Assembly (NCBI GenBank): GCA_943370285.1
Contig: CALRQJ020000008.1
Span: 62,001-126,000, forward strand
Length of the DNA: 64,000 nucleotides
Direction of reading: 5' to 3'
Source of the DNA: CALRQJ02 sp943370285
Lineage (GTDB): Bacteria > Bacteroidota > Bacteroidia > Chitinophagales > Chitinophagaceae
The notes under the pieces were generated by a model. That model saw nothing but the letters and a program-made list of their open reading frames with translations, did not search any database and was not told the origin of the DNA. The translations under genes were made by a program, and so were the position numbers. This document shows, one piece after another, positions 44,428 through 54,087 of this stretch; the first letter of the stretch is position 1, and each line of letters opens with the position of its first letter.

Positions 44428-44901
44428 ATGAAAAAGTATGTATTGTTAGTGATGGCAATGATTGGATCGGCTACATTAATGGCACAACCGCCAGATGTTC
44501 CGGCTGTTGCAGGTTCAAGTTTTGGTGAAAAAGTTACGGTGAATAAGCCTGTAACACCTCAGCAATTGGCAATCATCTTAAAAAATAAGGCTGGCCAAAA
44601 AGTAAATGTGCAGTTGAAGGCAGAAGTGACAGAAGTATGTACCAAAGAAGGATGCTGGATTAAAGTGAAAGGCGTTGACGGCAATATGATGGTAAAAATG
44701 AAAGATCATGGCTTTTTAGTACCTGTTGCACTGAACGGTAAAACAATTGTACTAGATGGTATTGCTGAAATCAAAGTAACTTCTGTTGACCAATTGAAGC
44801 ATTATGCCGAAGATGCCGGAAAATCAAAAGAAGAAATTGATGCTATAAAAGAACCAAAGCAAGAAGTGGTGATTAATGCCACAGGCATTTTGGTGTTATA
44901 A
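44428..44901 (+). CDS. Exported DUF4920 protein
   Basis: 157-residue periplasmic protein. The signal peptide (MKKYVLLVMAMIGSATLMAQ) is followed by a DUF4920 beta domain with VCTKEGCWIKV and KMKDHGFLVPV, the paired Cys and His positions that suggest metal binding. The ATG at 44428 is chosen over an open frame from 44377. It sits directly upstream of the ribosomal-protein operon but is separated from it by a terminator. Function unknown. Confidence 0.85.
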   Translation: MKKYVLLVMAMIGSATLMAQPPDVPAVAGSSFGEKVTVNKPVTPQQLAIILKNKAGQKVNVQLKAEVTEVCTKEGCWIKVKGVDGNMMVKMKDHGFLVPVALNGKTIVLDGIAEIKVTSVDQLKHYAEDAGKSKEEIDAIKEPKQEVVINATGILVL

Positions 44902-44925
44902 TTTCGTTTACAGATTAATAATTTT

Positions 44926-44957
44926 AAGCTTCGGAACCCATATTCCGAAGCTTTTTT
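44926..44957 (+). terminator. Terminator after the DUF4920 gene
   Basis: AAGCTTCGGAA / TTCCGAAGCTT, a perfect 11-bp stem, followed by TTTTTG. Confidence 0.93.
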
Positions 44958-44966
44958 GTAGAAATA

Positions 44967-44997
44967 TTTGTTTATCTATTGGCAAATGCTACCTTTG
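44967..44997 (+). promoter_or_regulatory. Promoter of the rplK operon (TTTG-N19-TACCTTTG)
   Basis: TTTG at 44967-44970 and TACCTTTG at 44990-44997, 19 bases apart, match both halves of the Bacteroidota housekeeping promoter. The predicted start near 45004 gives a leader of about 100 bases before rplK. Confidence 0.75.
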
Positions 44998-45105
44998 CCG
45001 TCCCGAAAAAAGTTCTTTCTTTATCTGTAATAACGTAAGTTATTGACAGTGAATGAATTGGGAGTTTTGGATAAACCGAAACGTTATCACCAAAAAATTA
45101 AAATA

Positions 45106-45549
45106 ATGGCAAAAGAAATCTCTGGCTATGTTAAGCTACAGGTAAAAGGCGGTCAGGCCAACCCTGCACCTCCTGTTGGACCGGCCCTTGGTTCTAAGGG
45201 TGTCAACATTATGGAGTTCTGCAAGCAGTTCAATGCAAGAACTCAAGACAAAATGGGTAAAGTACTTCCTGTTTTGATTACCGTTTACACAGACAAGTCG
45301 TTTGACTTTGTTATCAAAACCCCTCCCGCCTCTATTCAACTTTTAGAAGCAGCTAAATTACAAAGTGGTTCTAAAGAGCCTAACCGTAATAAAGTTGGTA
45401 AAGTGAAATGGGATCAAGTTGAGCTAATTGCGAAAGACAAAATGCCCGATTTGAACTGTTTTACACTGGAAAGTGCCATGAAAATGGTAGCTGGTACAGC
45501 ACGTAGTATGGGTATTACTGTTGATGGTAAAGCCCCATGGGAAAATTAA
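45106..45549 (+). CDS. rplK: 50S ribosomal protein L11
   Basis: 147-residue L11 of the GTPase-associated centre. It has the N-terminal [26 protein letters not shown] and the C-terminal domain with [15 protein letters not shown]. The frame is open from 45043, but the ATG at 45106 ([10 protein letters not shown]) is the conserved start. First gene of rplK-rplA-rplJ-rplL. In many bacteria nusG lies just upstream; here a DUF4920 gene does. Confidence 0.97.
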   Translation: MAKEISGYVKLQVKGGQANPAPPVGPALGSKGVNIMEFCKQFNARTQDKMGKVLPVLITVYTDKSFDFVIKTPPASIQLLEAAKLQSGSKEPNRNKVGKVKWDQVELIAKDKMPDLNCFTLESAMKMVAGTARSMGITVDGKAPWEN

Positions 45550-45575
45550 TTCCGCAACACCTAAAAGTTATTACA

Positions 45576-46268
45576 ATGGCAATCTCAAAAACACGAAAAG
45601 CTGCAGAAGCTAAAATCGATAAAAATAAAATTTATACCCTTAAAGAAGCATCTGCTTTAGTTAAGGATATCAACTGCACCAAATTTGATAGTTCAGTTGA
45701 CTTGCACATCCGTTTAGGCGTTGATCCTAAAAAAGCCGACCAACAGGTACGTGGTACAGTTACCCTGCCGCATGGTACAGGTAAAACAAAAAGAGTATTG
45801 GTACTTTGTACACCAGATAAAGAAGCTGATGCAAAAGGTGCTGGTGCTGATTATGTTGGTTTAGATGAGTTTATCACCAAAATTGAAGGTGGTTGGACAG
45901 ATATTGACGTAATTGTTGCAACGCCTGCTGTAATGCCTAAGATTGGTAAATTGGGTAAAATTTTAGGTCCTCGTAACCTAATGCCAAACCCCAAAACAGG
46001 TACTGTTACCAATGATGTAGCTGCTGCTGTAAATGAGGTTAAAGGCGGTAAAATTGCCTTTAAAGTAGATAAAGCCGGTATCATCCACGCTTCTATCGGA
46101 CGTATCTCTTTCAGCCCAGAAAAAATTGCTGAAAACAGTCATGAGCTGATTAATGCCATCATGAAATTGAAGCCATCTGCTGCAAAAGGTATTTACCTTA
46201 AAGGGGTAAGTATTGCCAGCACTATGAGCCCAGGCATTGCAGTAGAGACCAAATCATTAATCAACTAG
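45576..46268 (+). CDS. rplA: 50S ribosomal protein L1
   Basis: 230-residue L1 of the ribosomal stalk. Signatures are [32 protein letters not shown] and [18 protein letters not shown]. The ATG at 45576 is chosen over an upstream frame at 45537 that overlaps rplK. L1 represses its own operon in other bacteria by binding leader mRNA. No L1-site mimic was identified by eye. Confidence 0.97.
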   Translation: MAISKTRKAAEAKIDKNKIYTLKEASALVKDINCTKFDSSVDLHIRLGVDPKKADQQVRGTVTLPHGTGKTKRVLVLCTPDKEADAKGAGADYVGLDEFITKIEGGWTDIDVIVATPAVMPKIGKLGKILGPRNLMPNPKTGTVTNDVAAAVNEVKGGKIAFKVDKAGIIHASIGRISFSPEKIAENSHELINAIMKLKPSAAKGIYLKGVSIASTMSPGIAVETKSLIN

Positions 46269-46328
46269 TCCTGGTGACCCTTACTTTTACCGTTTGGGGA
46301 TGACCCGGGTTTTTAAAACACATTAGTT

Positions 46329-46844
46329 ATGACAAAAGCACAAAAAAACGAAGTAATCGAAATATTGAAAGAGAAATTCTCTCAATACAATAACTTCTAT
46401 ATTACTGATACAGAATCACTTACTGTAGCTCAAGTTGGCAAATTACGTCGTACTTGTTTCGATAAGCAAGTTGAATTAAAAGTGGCCAAAAACACACTTA
46501 TCAGAAAAGCATTAGAATCTTTAGATGCTGAAAAATATGCTGGTGTTTACGACGCTTTACACAATGTAACTGCATTGATGTTCAGTGAAAATCCAAAAGA
46601 GCCGGCATTAATCATTAGCTCTTTCCGTAAGGATAGCAAAGGTGAAAAGCCTGTTTTGAAAGCGGCTTACATCAATGGTGATGTTTATGCCGGTGATAAC
46701 AACCTTAAAGCACTTACGCAGATTAAAACTAAGAATGAGCTTATTGGTGAAGTTATTGGCTTGTTACAATCTCCTGCTAAAAGAGTGTTGGCTGCTTTAT
46801 TGCACCACCACGAGCAGAAGGCTGAAGGAGCAACTGCTGAATAA
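46329..46844 (+). CDS. rplJ: 50S ribosomal protein L10
   Basis: 171-residue stalk base protein that anchors L7/L12 dimers. The N-terminal domain has FYITDTESLTVAQVGKLRR and KNTLIRKAL; the C-terminal helix that binds L7/L12 is at about 140-160. It is preceded by a 60-base gap and followed by an unusual 142-base gap containing strong inverted repeats. Confidence 0.97.
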   Translation: MTKAQKNEVIEILKEKFSQYNNFYITDTESLTVAQVGKLRRTCFDKQVELKVAKNTLIRKALESLDAEKYAGVYDALHNVTALMFSENPKEPALIISSFRKDSKGEKPVLKAAYINGDVYAGDNNLKALTQIKTKNELIGEVIGLLQSPAKRVLAALLHHHEQKAEGATAE

Positions 46845-46894
46845 GCAGCATCCCCAAGGGGGGAATAAAAAGAGTATTCACAATTCAAATACTT

Positions 46895-46970
46895 ACACTT
46901 TAAAAAATACCCTATTGGGATTTAAAGTGTACATTAATTAACCATCCGCCGGAGAATATCGATGAAGGCG
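46895..46970 (+). other. Two inverted repeats between rplJ and rplL
   Basis: ACACTTTAAA (46895-46904) pairs perfectly with TTTAAAGTGT (46921-46930) over a 16-base loop. CCGCC (46946-46950) can pair with GGCGG (46966-46970). There is no T-tract, so this is probably mRNA structure for processing or translation control rather than a terminator. The role is inferred. Confidence 0.45.
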
Positions 46971-46986
46971 GTTAAAACGTAAAAAA

Positions 46987-47361
46987 ATGGCAGACGTAAA
47001 AGCATTAGCAGAAAGTTTAGTAGCCCTAACTGTAAAAGAAGTACAGGAATTGGCAGATGTATTAAAAAGCGAGTACGGAATTGAACCAGCTGCTGCTGCA
47101 GTAGTTGTAGCTGCAGGTGCTGGCGAAGGTGCCGCTGTAGTTGAAGAGAAAACATCTTTCGATGTAATCTTGAAGAGCGGTGGTGCTAGCAAATTGAACG
47201 TTGTTAAAATCGTTAAAGAATTAACTGGCTTAGGCTTGAAAGAAGCTAAAGACTTAGTTGATGGTGCTCCAAAACCAGTTAAAGAAGGTATCTCTAAAGC
47301 AGAAGCTGATGATATCGTAGCTAAGCTTAAAGAAGCTGGCGCTGATGTTGAAGTTGCTTAA
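46987..47361 (+). CDS. rplL: 50S ribosomal protein L7/L12
   Basis: 124-residue stalk protein that recruits translation factors. It has an N-terminal dimerisation helix, an Ala-rich hinge ([17 protein letters not shown]) and the C-terminal factor-binding domain ([21 protein letters not shown]). It is followed by a strong hairpin that separates it from rpoB. Confidence 0.98.
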   Translation: MADVKALAESLVALTVKEVQELADVLKSEYGIEPAAAAVVVAAGAGEGAAVVEEKTSFDVILKSGGASKLNVVKIVKELTGLGLKEAKDLVDGAPKPVKEGISKAEADDIVAKLKEAGADVEVA

Positions 47362-47385
47362 TTAGCAAAATATTCGCAAGCTTAT

Positions 47386-47414
47386 AGAACCCCTTTGCCA
47401 TGCAAAGGGGTTCT
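47386..47414 (+). terminator. Hairpin terminator/attenuator between rplL and rpoB
   Basis: AGAACCCCTTTGC / GCAAAGGGGTTCT, a perfect 13-bp stem on a 3-base loop, followed by a T-rich tail. It ends or attenuates ribosomal-protein transcription before rpoB. Confidence 0.88.
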
Positions 47415-47452
47415 TTATTATCCACAATAAAAGCCGTGGTTTAAAATTTGTT

Positions 47453-47482
47453 TTTGCCTTTCCGCTGCTTTTCTTACTTTTG
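47453..47482 (+). promoter_or_regulatory. Promoter of rpoB (TTTG-N18-TACTTTTG)
   Basis: TTTG at 47453-47456 and TACTTTTG at 47475-47482, 18 bases apart, match the Bacteroidota consensus. The start would be near 47489, leaving a leader of about 150 bases. Together with the preceding hairpin this gives rpoB independent transcription. Confidence 0.65.
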
Positions 47483-47642
47483 CAATCCTTTAATTTTAGG
47501 CTAATTAGCAAGTTTCTATTCTATAATGGCAACTATAGCTGTAAAGTATTGAAAATCAATACCTAAGCAAATTGGCTTACTATGCTAACTTAAAGGAAAG
47601 AGTGCTCTCAATCATTTTGAAAAAAAACCGGTTAATACTAAT

Positions 47643-50600
47643 ATGTCTTCAACAAAAGTGCAAAACAGGTACAGTTTCGGAAAATTTAAGAATTTATCCG
47701 GTACACCTGACCTACTCGACATTCAGTTAGAATCCTTCAGTGAGTTTTTTCAGTTAGAAACTACGCCTGATAAGCGTAACAATGAGGGTCTATTCCGTGT
47801 GTTCAAAGAAAACTTTCCTATTACAGACACCAGAAACATATTTGTACTGGAGTTTTTGGACTATTTTATTGATCCGCCCCGCTACTCTATCGACGAGTGT
47901 ATGGAACGTGGCTTAACTTATGCGGTGCCTTTAAAAGCTAAGCTACGTTTAAGCTGTAACGACGAAGAACACGTCGATTTCCAAACTATTGTTCAAGATG
48001 TATTCTTGGGCAATATTCCTTACATGACTCCCCGTGGTACTTTCGTTATCAATGGCGCAGAAAGAGTTGTAGTAAGTCAGTTACACCGTTCTCCGGGTGT
48101 ATTTTTTGGTCAATCTATTCACCCTAACGGAACCAAGATTTACTCTGCAAGAGTAATTCCGTTCAAAGGTGCTTGGATGGAATTTGCTACCGACATCAAC
48201 AATGTAATGTATGCATACATTGACCGTAAAAAGAAGTTCCCTGTAACTACTTTATTACGTTCTATTGGCTACGAAACAGATAAAGATATTTTGGAATTAT
48301 TTGGCATGGCCGATGAAGTGCCATGTACCAAAAAAGACCTTGAAAAACATATAGGCCAAAAATTGGCTGCCCGTGTTTTAAGAACTTGGGTAGAAGATTT
48401 TGTTGATGAAGATACAGGTGAAGTTGTAAGTATTGAGCGTAATGAAGTAGTGTTAGAAAGAGATACTGTACTTGATCAAGATGCGATCGACATGATTGTG
48501 GATATGGATGTAAAGAGTGTTTTCATCCAAAAGCAAGACGTGGGTGGCGATTACAATATCATCTACAACACATTAAATAAAGATACTTCTAACAGTGAAT
48601 TAGAAGCGGTTCAGCACATTTACCGTCAATTGCGTGGTGCTGATGCTCCTGATAATGAAACTGCTCGTGGTATCATCGACAAATTATTTTTTAGCGATAA
48701 GCGTTATGATTTAGGTGAAGTTGGTCGTTACAAAATCAACCGTAAACTTAATATCACACAGCCGTTAGAGAAAAAGGTATTGACCAGAGAAGATATGATT
48801 GAGATTATCAAGTATCTGGTTCGTCTTACCAATAGCAAAGCAGAAATTGATGATATTGACCACTTGAGCAATCGTCGTGTACGTACTGTAGGCGAACAAT
48901 TGTATGCTCAATTTGGTGTTGGTTTAGCTCGTATGGCTCGTACCATTCGTGAAAGAATGAACGTAAGAGATAACGAGGTATTTACACCGGTAGATTTGAT
49001 TAATGCAAGAACATTGTCTTCTGTTATCAACTCATTCTTTGGTACTTCACAGTTATCTCAGTTCTTAGACCAAACTAATCCTTTGTCAGAAATTACGCAC
49101 AAACGCCGTATTTCGGCATTAGGCCCTGGTGGTTTAAGTCGTGAAAGAGCAGGTTTCGAGGTTCGTGACGTACACTATTCTCACTACGGTCGTTTATGTA
49201 CGATTGAAACACCGGAAGGACCAAACATTGGTTTGATTTCTACCCTTTGTGTACATGCTAAGATCAATGATATGGGCTTCATAGAAACCCCTTATCACAA
49301 AGTAGAAAATGCGAAGGTTAATTTAAAAGAGTTGACTTACTTAAGTGCTGAAGAAGAAGATTCTGCAAAAATTGCACAGGTAAGTTCTCCATTAGACGAT
49401 AAAGGAAACTTTGTTGAAGAGCGGATTGTAAGCCGTGAAACCGGTGACTTCCCAATTCTTGACAAGGCAGACGTTCAATATATGGACGTAGCACCAAACC
49501 AAATTGTTGGATTGAGTGCTTCTTTGATTCCGTTCTTAGAACATGATGATGCTAACCGTGCCTTGATGGGATCTAACATGCAACGTCAGGCTGTACCATT
49601 AATCTTGCCGGAAGTACCTGTTGTTGGTACAGGTTTAGAAGGTAAAGCAGCCCGTGATGCAAGGATTCAGATTCACTCAGAAGGTGATGGTGTGATTGAA
49701 TTTGTAGATGCTAAAGAAATTCATGTTCGTTACGAAAGAAACGAAGAACAAAAATTAGTAAGCTTCGAAGAAGATTTGAAGATATATAAGCTCACCAAGT
49801 TTATCAAAACCAACCAAGCTACTTGTATCAATCTTCGCCCTTGTGTGAAGAAAGGACAAAGAGTGAAAGAAGGAGACTTCTTAACCGAAGGATATGCTAC
49901 CAAAAATGGTGAATTGGCTTTGGGTCGTAACTTGAAAGTAGCATTCATGCCTTGGAAAGGTTACAACTTTGAAGATGCGATCGTAATCAATGAAAAAGTA
50001 GTTCGTGAAGACTGGTTTACTTCTATTCATATTGAAGAATTTGAATTAGAAGTAAGAGATACTAAATTAGGTGAAGAGGAATTGACGCCGGATATTCCAA
50101 ACGTATCTGAAGAAGCTACTAAAGATTTGGATGAAAATGGTATTATCAGAATTGGTGCTCACATTAAAGAAGGCGATATTCTGATTGGTAAGATTACTCC
50201 AAAAGGTGAAAGTGATCCAACTCCGGAAGAAAAATTACTTCGTGCCATCTTTGGTGATAAAGCAGGTGATGCAAAAGATGCTTCTTTAAAAGCACCAAGT
50301 GGAACTGAAGGTGTGGTGATTGATAAGAAGTTATTCCAGAGAGCGAAGAAAGATAAGAATGCTAAAGTAAGAGAGAAAGCCATTCTGGAGAAAATTGAAA
50401 AAGTACACGATAAGAATGTAGAGGATATCAAAGAAGTATTGTTGCAGAAGTTACAAGCTTTGTTGAAAGACAAAACTTCTACCGGTGTGAGCAATAACTT
50501 TGGCGAAATGTTGATTGGTAAGGGTGCTAAGTTTAATCCAAAAAATTTGGCCCAAATCGATTACCAAAATGTAAATCCTTTAGGTTGGACAGGTGATGCA

Positions 50601-51449
50601 GAAACGGATGAGTGGATTAACCAATTGTTACACAACTACAGTATTAAGTACAACGAAGAGTTAGGTCGTTATAAGAGAGAAAAATTCAATATTTCGATTG
50701 GTGATGAATTACCAGCAGGTGTATTGAAATTGGCTAAAGTTTATCTTGCAGTTAAGCGTAAGTTGAAAGTGGGAGATAAGATGGCCGGTCGTCACGGTAA
50801 TAAAGGTATTGTTGCCAAGATTGTTCGTGCCGAAGACATGCCTTTCTTAGAAGATGGAACTCCAGTTGATATTGTATTGAATCCGTTGGGTGTACCTAGT
50901 CGTATGAACTTGGGACAGATTTACGAAACTGTATTGGGTTGGGCGGCAGAAAAGCTTGGCGTTACTTTCGCTACTCCAATTTTTGACGGTGCTAGTACCG
51001 ATCAAATTGCTGAGAAAGTAAAAGAAGCAGGTTTACCTTCATTCGGTCATACGTTCTTGTATGACGGTGAAACAGGCGATCGGTTTGACCAAAAAGCTAC
51101 CGTTGGTGTGATTTATGTAATCAAACTACACCACATGGTTGATGATAAGATGCATGCCCGTTCAATCGGTCCATACAGCTTAATTACACAGCAGCCATTG
51201 GGTGGTAAGGCTCAGTTTGGTGGTCAGCGTTTTGGTGAGATGGAGGTATGGGCATTAGAGGCATATGGTGCTTCTAATATCTTACAAGAATTACTGACAT
51301 TGAAATCAGATGATATCATTGGCCGTGCCAAGACTTATGAAGCCATTGTTAAAGGAGATAATATTCCTAGAGCTGGTATTCCGGAGTCGTTCAATGTATT
51401 GGTACATGAATTACGTGGCTTAGGTTTAGATTTGAAATTTGAAGCCTAG
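47643..51449 (+). CDS. rpoB: DNA-directed RNA polymerase subunit beta
   Basis: 1,268-residue beta subunit, usual for Bacteroidota. Landmarks include the N-terminal [20 protein letters not shown], the rifampicin region ([32 protein letters not shown], where the drug-contact residues have the wild-type pattern), the EGPNIGLI motif, the active-site segment [12 protein letters not shown], and [12 protein letters not shown]. The C-terminal [10 protein letters not shown] and [18 protein letters not shown] are normal. The gene ends before a strong terminator, with no rpoC after it; the neighbouring gene ahcY is on the opposite strand. Confidence 0.98.
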   Translation: MSSTKVQNRYSFGKFKNLSGTPDLLDIQLESFSEFFQLETTPDKRNNEGLFRVFKENFPITDTRNIFVLEFLDYFIDPPRYSIDECMERGLTYAVPLKAKLRLSCNDEEHVDFQTIVQDVFLGNIPYMTPRGTFVINGAERVVVSQLHRSPGVFFGQSIHPNGTKIYSARVIPFKGAWMEFATDINNVMYAYIDRKKKFPVTTLLRSIGYETDKDILELFGMADEVPCTKKDLEKHIGQKLAARVLRTWVEDFVDEDTGEVVSIERNEVVLERDTVLDQDAIDMIVDMDVKSVFIQKQDVGGDYNIIYNTLNKDTSNSELEAVQHIYRQLRGADAPDNETARGIIDKLFFSDKRYDLGEVGRYKINRKLNITQPLEKKVLTREDMIEIIKYLVRLTNSKAEIDDIDHLSNRRVRTVGEQLYAQFGVGLARMARTIRERMNVRDNEVFTPVDLINARTLSSVINSFFGTSQLSQFLDQTNPLSEITHKRRISALGPGGLSRERAGFEVRDVHYSHYGRLCTIETPEGPNIGLISTLCVHAKINDMGFIETPYHKVENAKVNLKELTYLSAEEEDSAKIAQVSSPLDDKGNFVEERIVSRETGDFPILDKADVQYMDVAPNQIVGLSASLIPFLEHDDANRALMGSNMQRQAVPLILPEVPVVGTGLEGKAARDARIQIHSEGDGVIEFVDAKEIHVRYERNEEQKLVSFEEDLKIYKLTKFIKTNQATCINLRPCVKKGQRVKEGDFLTEGYATKNGELALGRNLKVAFMPWKGYNFEDAIVINEKVVREDWFTSIHIEEFELEVRDTKLGEEELTPDIPNVSEEATKDLDENGIIRIGAHIKEGDILIGKITPKGESDPTPEEKLLRAIFGDKAGDAKDASLKAPSGTEGVVIDKKLFQRAKKDKNAKVREKAILEKIEKVHDKNVEDIKEVLLQKLQALLKDKTSTGVSNNFGEMLIGKGAKFNPKNLAQIDYQNVNPLGWTGDAETDEWINQLLHNYSIKYNEELGRYKREKFNISIGDELPAGVLKLAKVYLAVKRKLKVGDKMAGRHGNKGIVAKIVRAEDMPFLEDGTPVDIVLNPLGVPSRMNLGQIYETVLGWAAEKLGVTFATPIFDGASTDQIAEKVKEAGLPSFGHTFLYDGETGDRFDQKATVGVIYVIKLHHMVDDKMHARSIGPYSLITQQPLGGKAQFGGQRFGEMEVWALEAYGASNILQELLTLKSDDIIGRAKTYEAIVKGDNIPRAGIPESFNVLVHELRGLGLDLKFEA

Positions 51450-51468
51450 TAGCTGATTAGTATAATTG

Positions 51469-51502
51469 AAAGCCCTGCTCTGAAAAGAGTGGGGCTTTTT
51501 TG
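51469..51502 (+). terminator. Terminator of rpoB
   Basis: A continuous stem AAGCCCTGCTCT / AGAGTGGGGCTT (including wobble pairs) with a GAAA loop is followed by TTTTTTG. It formally ends the rpoB transcript, confirming that rpoC is not co-transcribed. Confidence 0.92.
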
Positions 51503-51568
51503 TTATGGTCTACAATCAAAATTTCTGCAACTGTTTTAAATTTTCAAAATGCCGAATAGTAATTTACT

Positions 51569-51615
51569 GTACAAGTGTGCGACGCAACCCCTGTTGCTTG
51601 TAGTACTTATGCCGG
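51569..51615. repeat. Intergenic palindromic repeat, copy B
   Basis: GTACAAG and CTTGTAGTAC flank GTGCGACGCAAC-CCCT-GTTGC, giving a nested hairpin. On the opposite strand it matches 3691-3732. Located between the 3' ends of rpoB and ahcY. Confidence 0.5.
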
Positions 51616-51628
51616 TGCCAAAAAACAA

Positions 51629-51653
51629 AACCCACCGGCAGAGCCGATGGGTT
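51629..51653 (-). terminator. Terminator of ahcY
   Basis: AACCCA-CGGC / GCCG-TGGGTT with one mismatch and an AGA loop. On the minus strand a TTTTGTTTTTTGG tail follows. Confidence 0.85.
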
Positions 51654-51686
51654 GAGGTGTATATCAAATTCAATAATTGAAATCTA

Positions 51687-53012
51687 CTAGTAGCGATACA
51701 TTTCGCTCTTAAACGGACCAAATTGTGGTATGCCTAAGTAAGCAGCTTGCTCTTCAGTCAACTCATCTAAAGTTGCACCTACTTTAGCAAGGTGTAAACG
51801 AGCCACTTTCTCATCCAAATGCTTTGGAAGAACATAAACTTTGTTCTCATAATTGGCGTGGTTAGTCCACAACTCAATTTGAGCTAAAGTTTGGTTACTG
51901 AAAGAGTTACTCATTACAAAACTTGGGTGACCTGTTGCACAGCCTAAGTTAACCAAACGACCTTCTGCTAAGATGATTACATCTTTACCATCGATATTGT
52001 ATAAATCAACCTGTGGTTTGATGGTATCTTTTGTATGACCATAATTGGTGTTTAACCAAGCCATATCAATTTCAATATCAAAGTGACCGATATTACAAAC
52101 GATAGCTTTATCTTTTAATGAACGGAAATGTTTTTCGGTAATTAAATCTCTACAACCAGAAGCAGTAACAACGATATCTGCTTCTTTAACAGCATCTGCC
52201 ATACGCTTCACTTCAAAACCATCCATTGCAGCTTGTAAAGCACAAATAGGATCGATTTCAGTTACAATTACTCTAGCACCTGCACCACGTAATGAAAGAG
52301 CAGAACCTTTTCCTACATCACCATAGCCACCAACAACAGCAACTTTACCTGCCATCATTACATCGGTAGCACGACGAATAGCATCTACCAAAGACTCTTG
52401 ACAACCGTATTTGTTATCGAATTTAGATTTAGTAACAGAATCGTTTACATTGATAGCAGGAATAGGTAATGTACCTTTTGCCATTCTTTCGTATAAACGG
52501 TGAACACCTGTTGTTGTTTCTTCTGATAAACCTTTGATGTTAGCAATCAACTCAGGGTACTTATCGAAAACGATATTGGTTAAATCACCACCATCATCTA
52601 AAATCATATTCAACGGACGGTCTGCACCACCAAAGAATAAAGTTTGTTCGATACACCAATCTGCTTCTTCTAAAGATTGACCTTTCCAGGCAAAAACACC
52701 GATACCCGCAGCAGCAATAGCAGCAGCAGCTTGATCTTGCGTAGAGAAGATATTACATGAGCTCCACTTTACTTCAGCACCTAATGCTACTAAAGTTTCA
52801 ATCAAAACAGCAGTTTGAATGGTCATGTGTAAGCAACCGGCAATTCTAGCACCTTTTAAAGGCTGACTTGGACCGTATTCTTCACGGATAGCCATTAATC
52901 CTGGCATTTCAGCCTCGGCGAGGCGAATTTCTTTACGACCCCAGTCTGCAAGACTGATATCGGCAACCTTATAAGGCAGCGCAAAATCGATTGTGTTGGT
53001 AAGTGTTGACAT
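51687..53012 (-). CDS. ahcY: Adenosylhomocysteinase
   Basis: Hydrolyses S-adenosylhomocysteine to adenosine and homocysteine, clearing the product of SAM-dependent methylation. It has 441 residues. Substrate-domain motifs include [33 protein letters not shown] and DDGGDLT; the NAD-binding loop is [13 protein letters not shown], and the C-terminal ends KSEMYRY. The start at 53012 ([12 protein letters not shown]) is used; the frame is open to 53060. An Lrp/AsnC regulator is divergent and could regulate it, given the link between methionine metabolism and this family. Confidence 0.97.
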   Translation of the reverse strand: MSTLTNTIDFALPYKVADISLADWGRKEIRLAEAEMPGLMAIREEYGPSQPLKGARIAGCLHMTIQTAVLIETLVALGAEVKWSSCNIFSTQDQAAAAIAAAGIGVFAWKGQSLEEADWCIEQTLFFGGADRPLNMILDDGGDLTNIVFDKYPELIANIKGLSEETTTGVHRLYERMAKGTLPIPAINVNDSVTKSKFDNKYGCQESLVDAIRRATDVMMAGKVAVVGGYGDVGKGSALSLRGAGARVIVTEIDPICALQAAMDGFEVKRMADAVKEADIVVTASGCRDLITEKHFRSLKDKAIVCNIGHFDIEIDMAWLNTNYGHTKDTIKPQVDLYNIDGKDVIILAEGRLVNLGCATGHPSFVMSNSFSNQTLAQIELWTNHANYENKVYVLPKHLDEKVARLHLAKVGATLDELTEEQAAYLGIPQFGPFKSEMYRY

Positions 53013-53030
53013 ATTTAAATATTTGAATAG

Positions 53031-53038
53031 CAAAAATA
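53031..53038 (-). promoter_or_regulatory. -7 box TATTTTTG of ahcY
   Basis: On the minus strand TATTTTTG fits TAnnTTTG, 19 bases before the ahcY ATG. The -33 element is not clear. Confidence 0.4.
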
Positions 53039-53140
53039 GGTTGGTAGAATAAAAAGGCATAATTATTTAATTATTAAGGATAAAATACAATAATTACTAC
53101 CTTCGGTAGGAAATTTGTATTGTTTTAAAACTGTAAAGCC

Positions 53141-53629
53141 ATGAAAAAAGCAGATTCCACTACTGTTGAAGTTAGCGTAGATGAAAAAGACTTAGCCATA
53201 TTAAAAGTATTACAACAAAATGCCCGGGCTACAGTAAAAGAAATTGCTGAATTGGTGCATTTGAGTACAACGCCGGTTCATGAACGCATCAAACGGATGG
53301 AAGAAAATGGCGTTATTAAGCAGTATGCCACTTTGGTAAATCCGGCAAAGGTTAAAAAAGGGCTGATGGTAATCTGTTATGTTTCTTTAAAACACCATGA
53401 TAAAACCGCCGGTGCAAAATTTATTGACACCATCAATAGCTTAGATGAAGTGATTGAGTGTTATAACATTTCGGGTGAATTTGACTTTATGTTGAAGGTG
53501 GTAGCCGAAAATATGGACGCTTATTATAATTTTCATGTAAACAAACTCAGCCAATCAGAAAACATGGGTCATGTGCAGAGTGTGTTTGTAATGGGAGTTA
53601 TCAAGCAAACGCATGTATTAGTCAATTGA
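53141..53629 (+). CDS. Lrp/AsnC family transcriptional regulator
   Basis: 162-residue regulator. The N-terminal winged HTH (DEKDLAILKVLQQNARATVKEIAELVHLSTTPVHERIKRMEENGVI) and the C-terminal RAM/ASNC ligand domain (GLMVICYVSLKHHD, VIECYNISGEFDFMLKVVAENMDAY) are complete. It is divergent from ahcY with about 130 bases between start codons. The palindrome CTACC-TTC-GGTAG at 53097-53109 lies in this gap and is a candidate operator, overlapping a TACCTTCG -7-like box. The amino-acid ligand cannot be read from sequence. Confidence 0.93.
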   Translation: MKKADSTTVEVSVDEKDLAILKVLQQNARATVKEIAELVHLSTTPVHERIKRMEENGVIKQYATLVNPAKVKKGLMVICYVSLKHHDKTAGAKFIDTINSLDEVIECYNISGEFDFMLKVVAENMDAYYNFHVNKLSQSENMGHVQSVFVMGVIKQTHVLVN

Positions 53630-54087
53630 TTTCTAAAATGCATACCATCTAAATGCATTTATATTCCAACCAAACAAGTGAATACGTACTACTTTTCTGC
53701 TTCTTTTATCGAAAAATAATTGGCTAACTTTATTAGTACAATTGATTTTTCGACTTACTTTTTCCAAGACTATTTTTCGGCCACAAAGCGTTAATCTATC
53801 AAAATGGTGGAGTAAATAAATGACTTACATATCAATATGGATGAGAATCTTTTGTATTGTAAACTCAATTTTTTTCTCTTTTTTAGACAACTGATAATAT
53901 TTAACCTATATTTAGGACTCTTATATCCGTTATTTCCAAGATAAAGCCCATTCCTGCATCCATTTAAAACCTTTTCGCATCATGCGTATAGATATGCAAC
54001 TTACCTAATGAGTTGAGACATAGTGTGTTCATAAGGTAAATGGCATTCTCTACACAGTAATTCACCAACAAATTAAATCTCTAACTA
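53630..54087. other. 458-base intergenic region upstream of the giant gene
   Basis: AT-rich. The best promoter-like element is TATATTTA at 53907-53914, one mismatch from the -7 consensus, with no good -33 box. A 35-codon hydrophobic ORF (53837-53944) is present but has no supporting feature. A long untranslated leader is possible. Confidence 0.4.

Noticed and set aside
46269..46328. L10-type autoregulatory leader before rplJ
   Set aside because: The two GACCC repeats do not pair into a convincing stem, and the gap is too short to judge by eye.
53837..53944. 35-codon hydrophobic ORF upstream of the giant gene
   Set aside because: Very short, AT-rich and without a promoter or recognisable family; expected by chance in such sequence.
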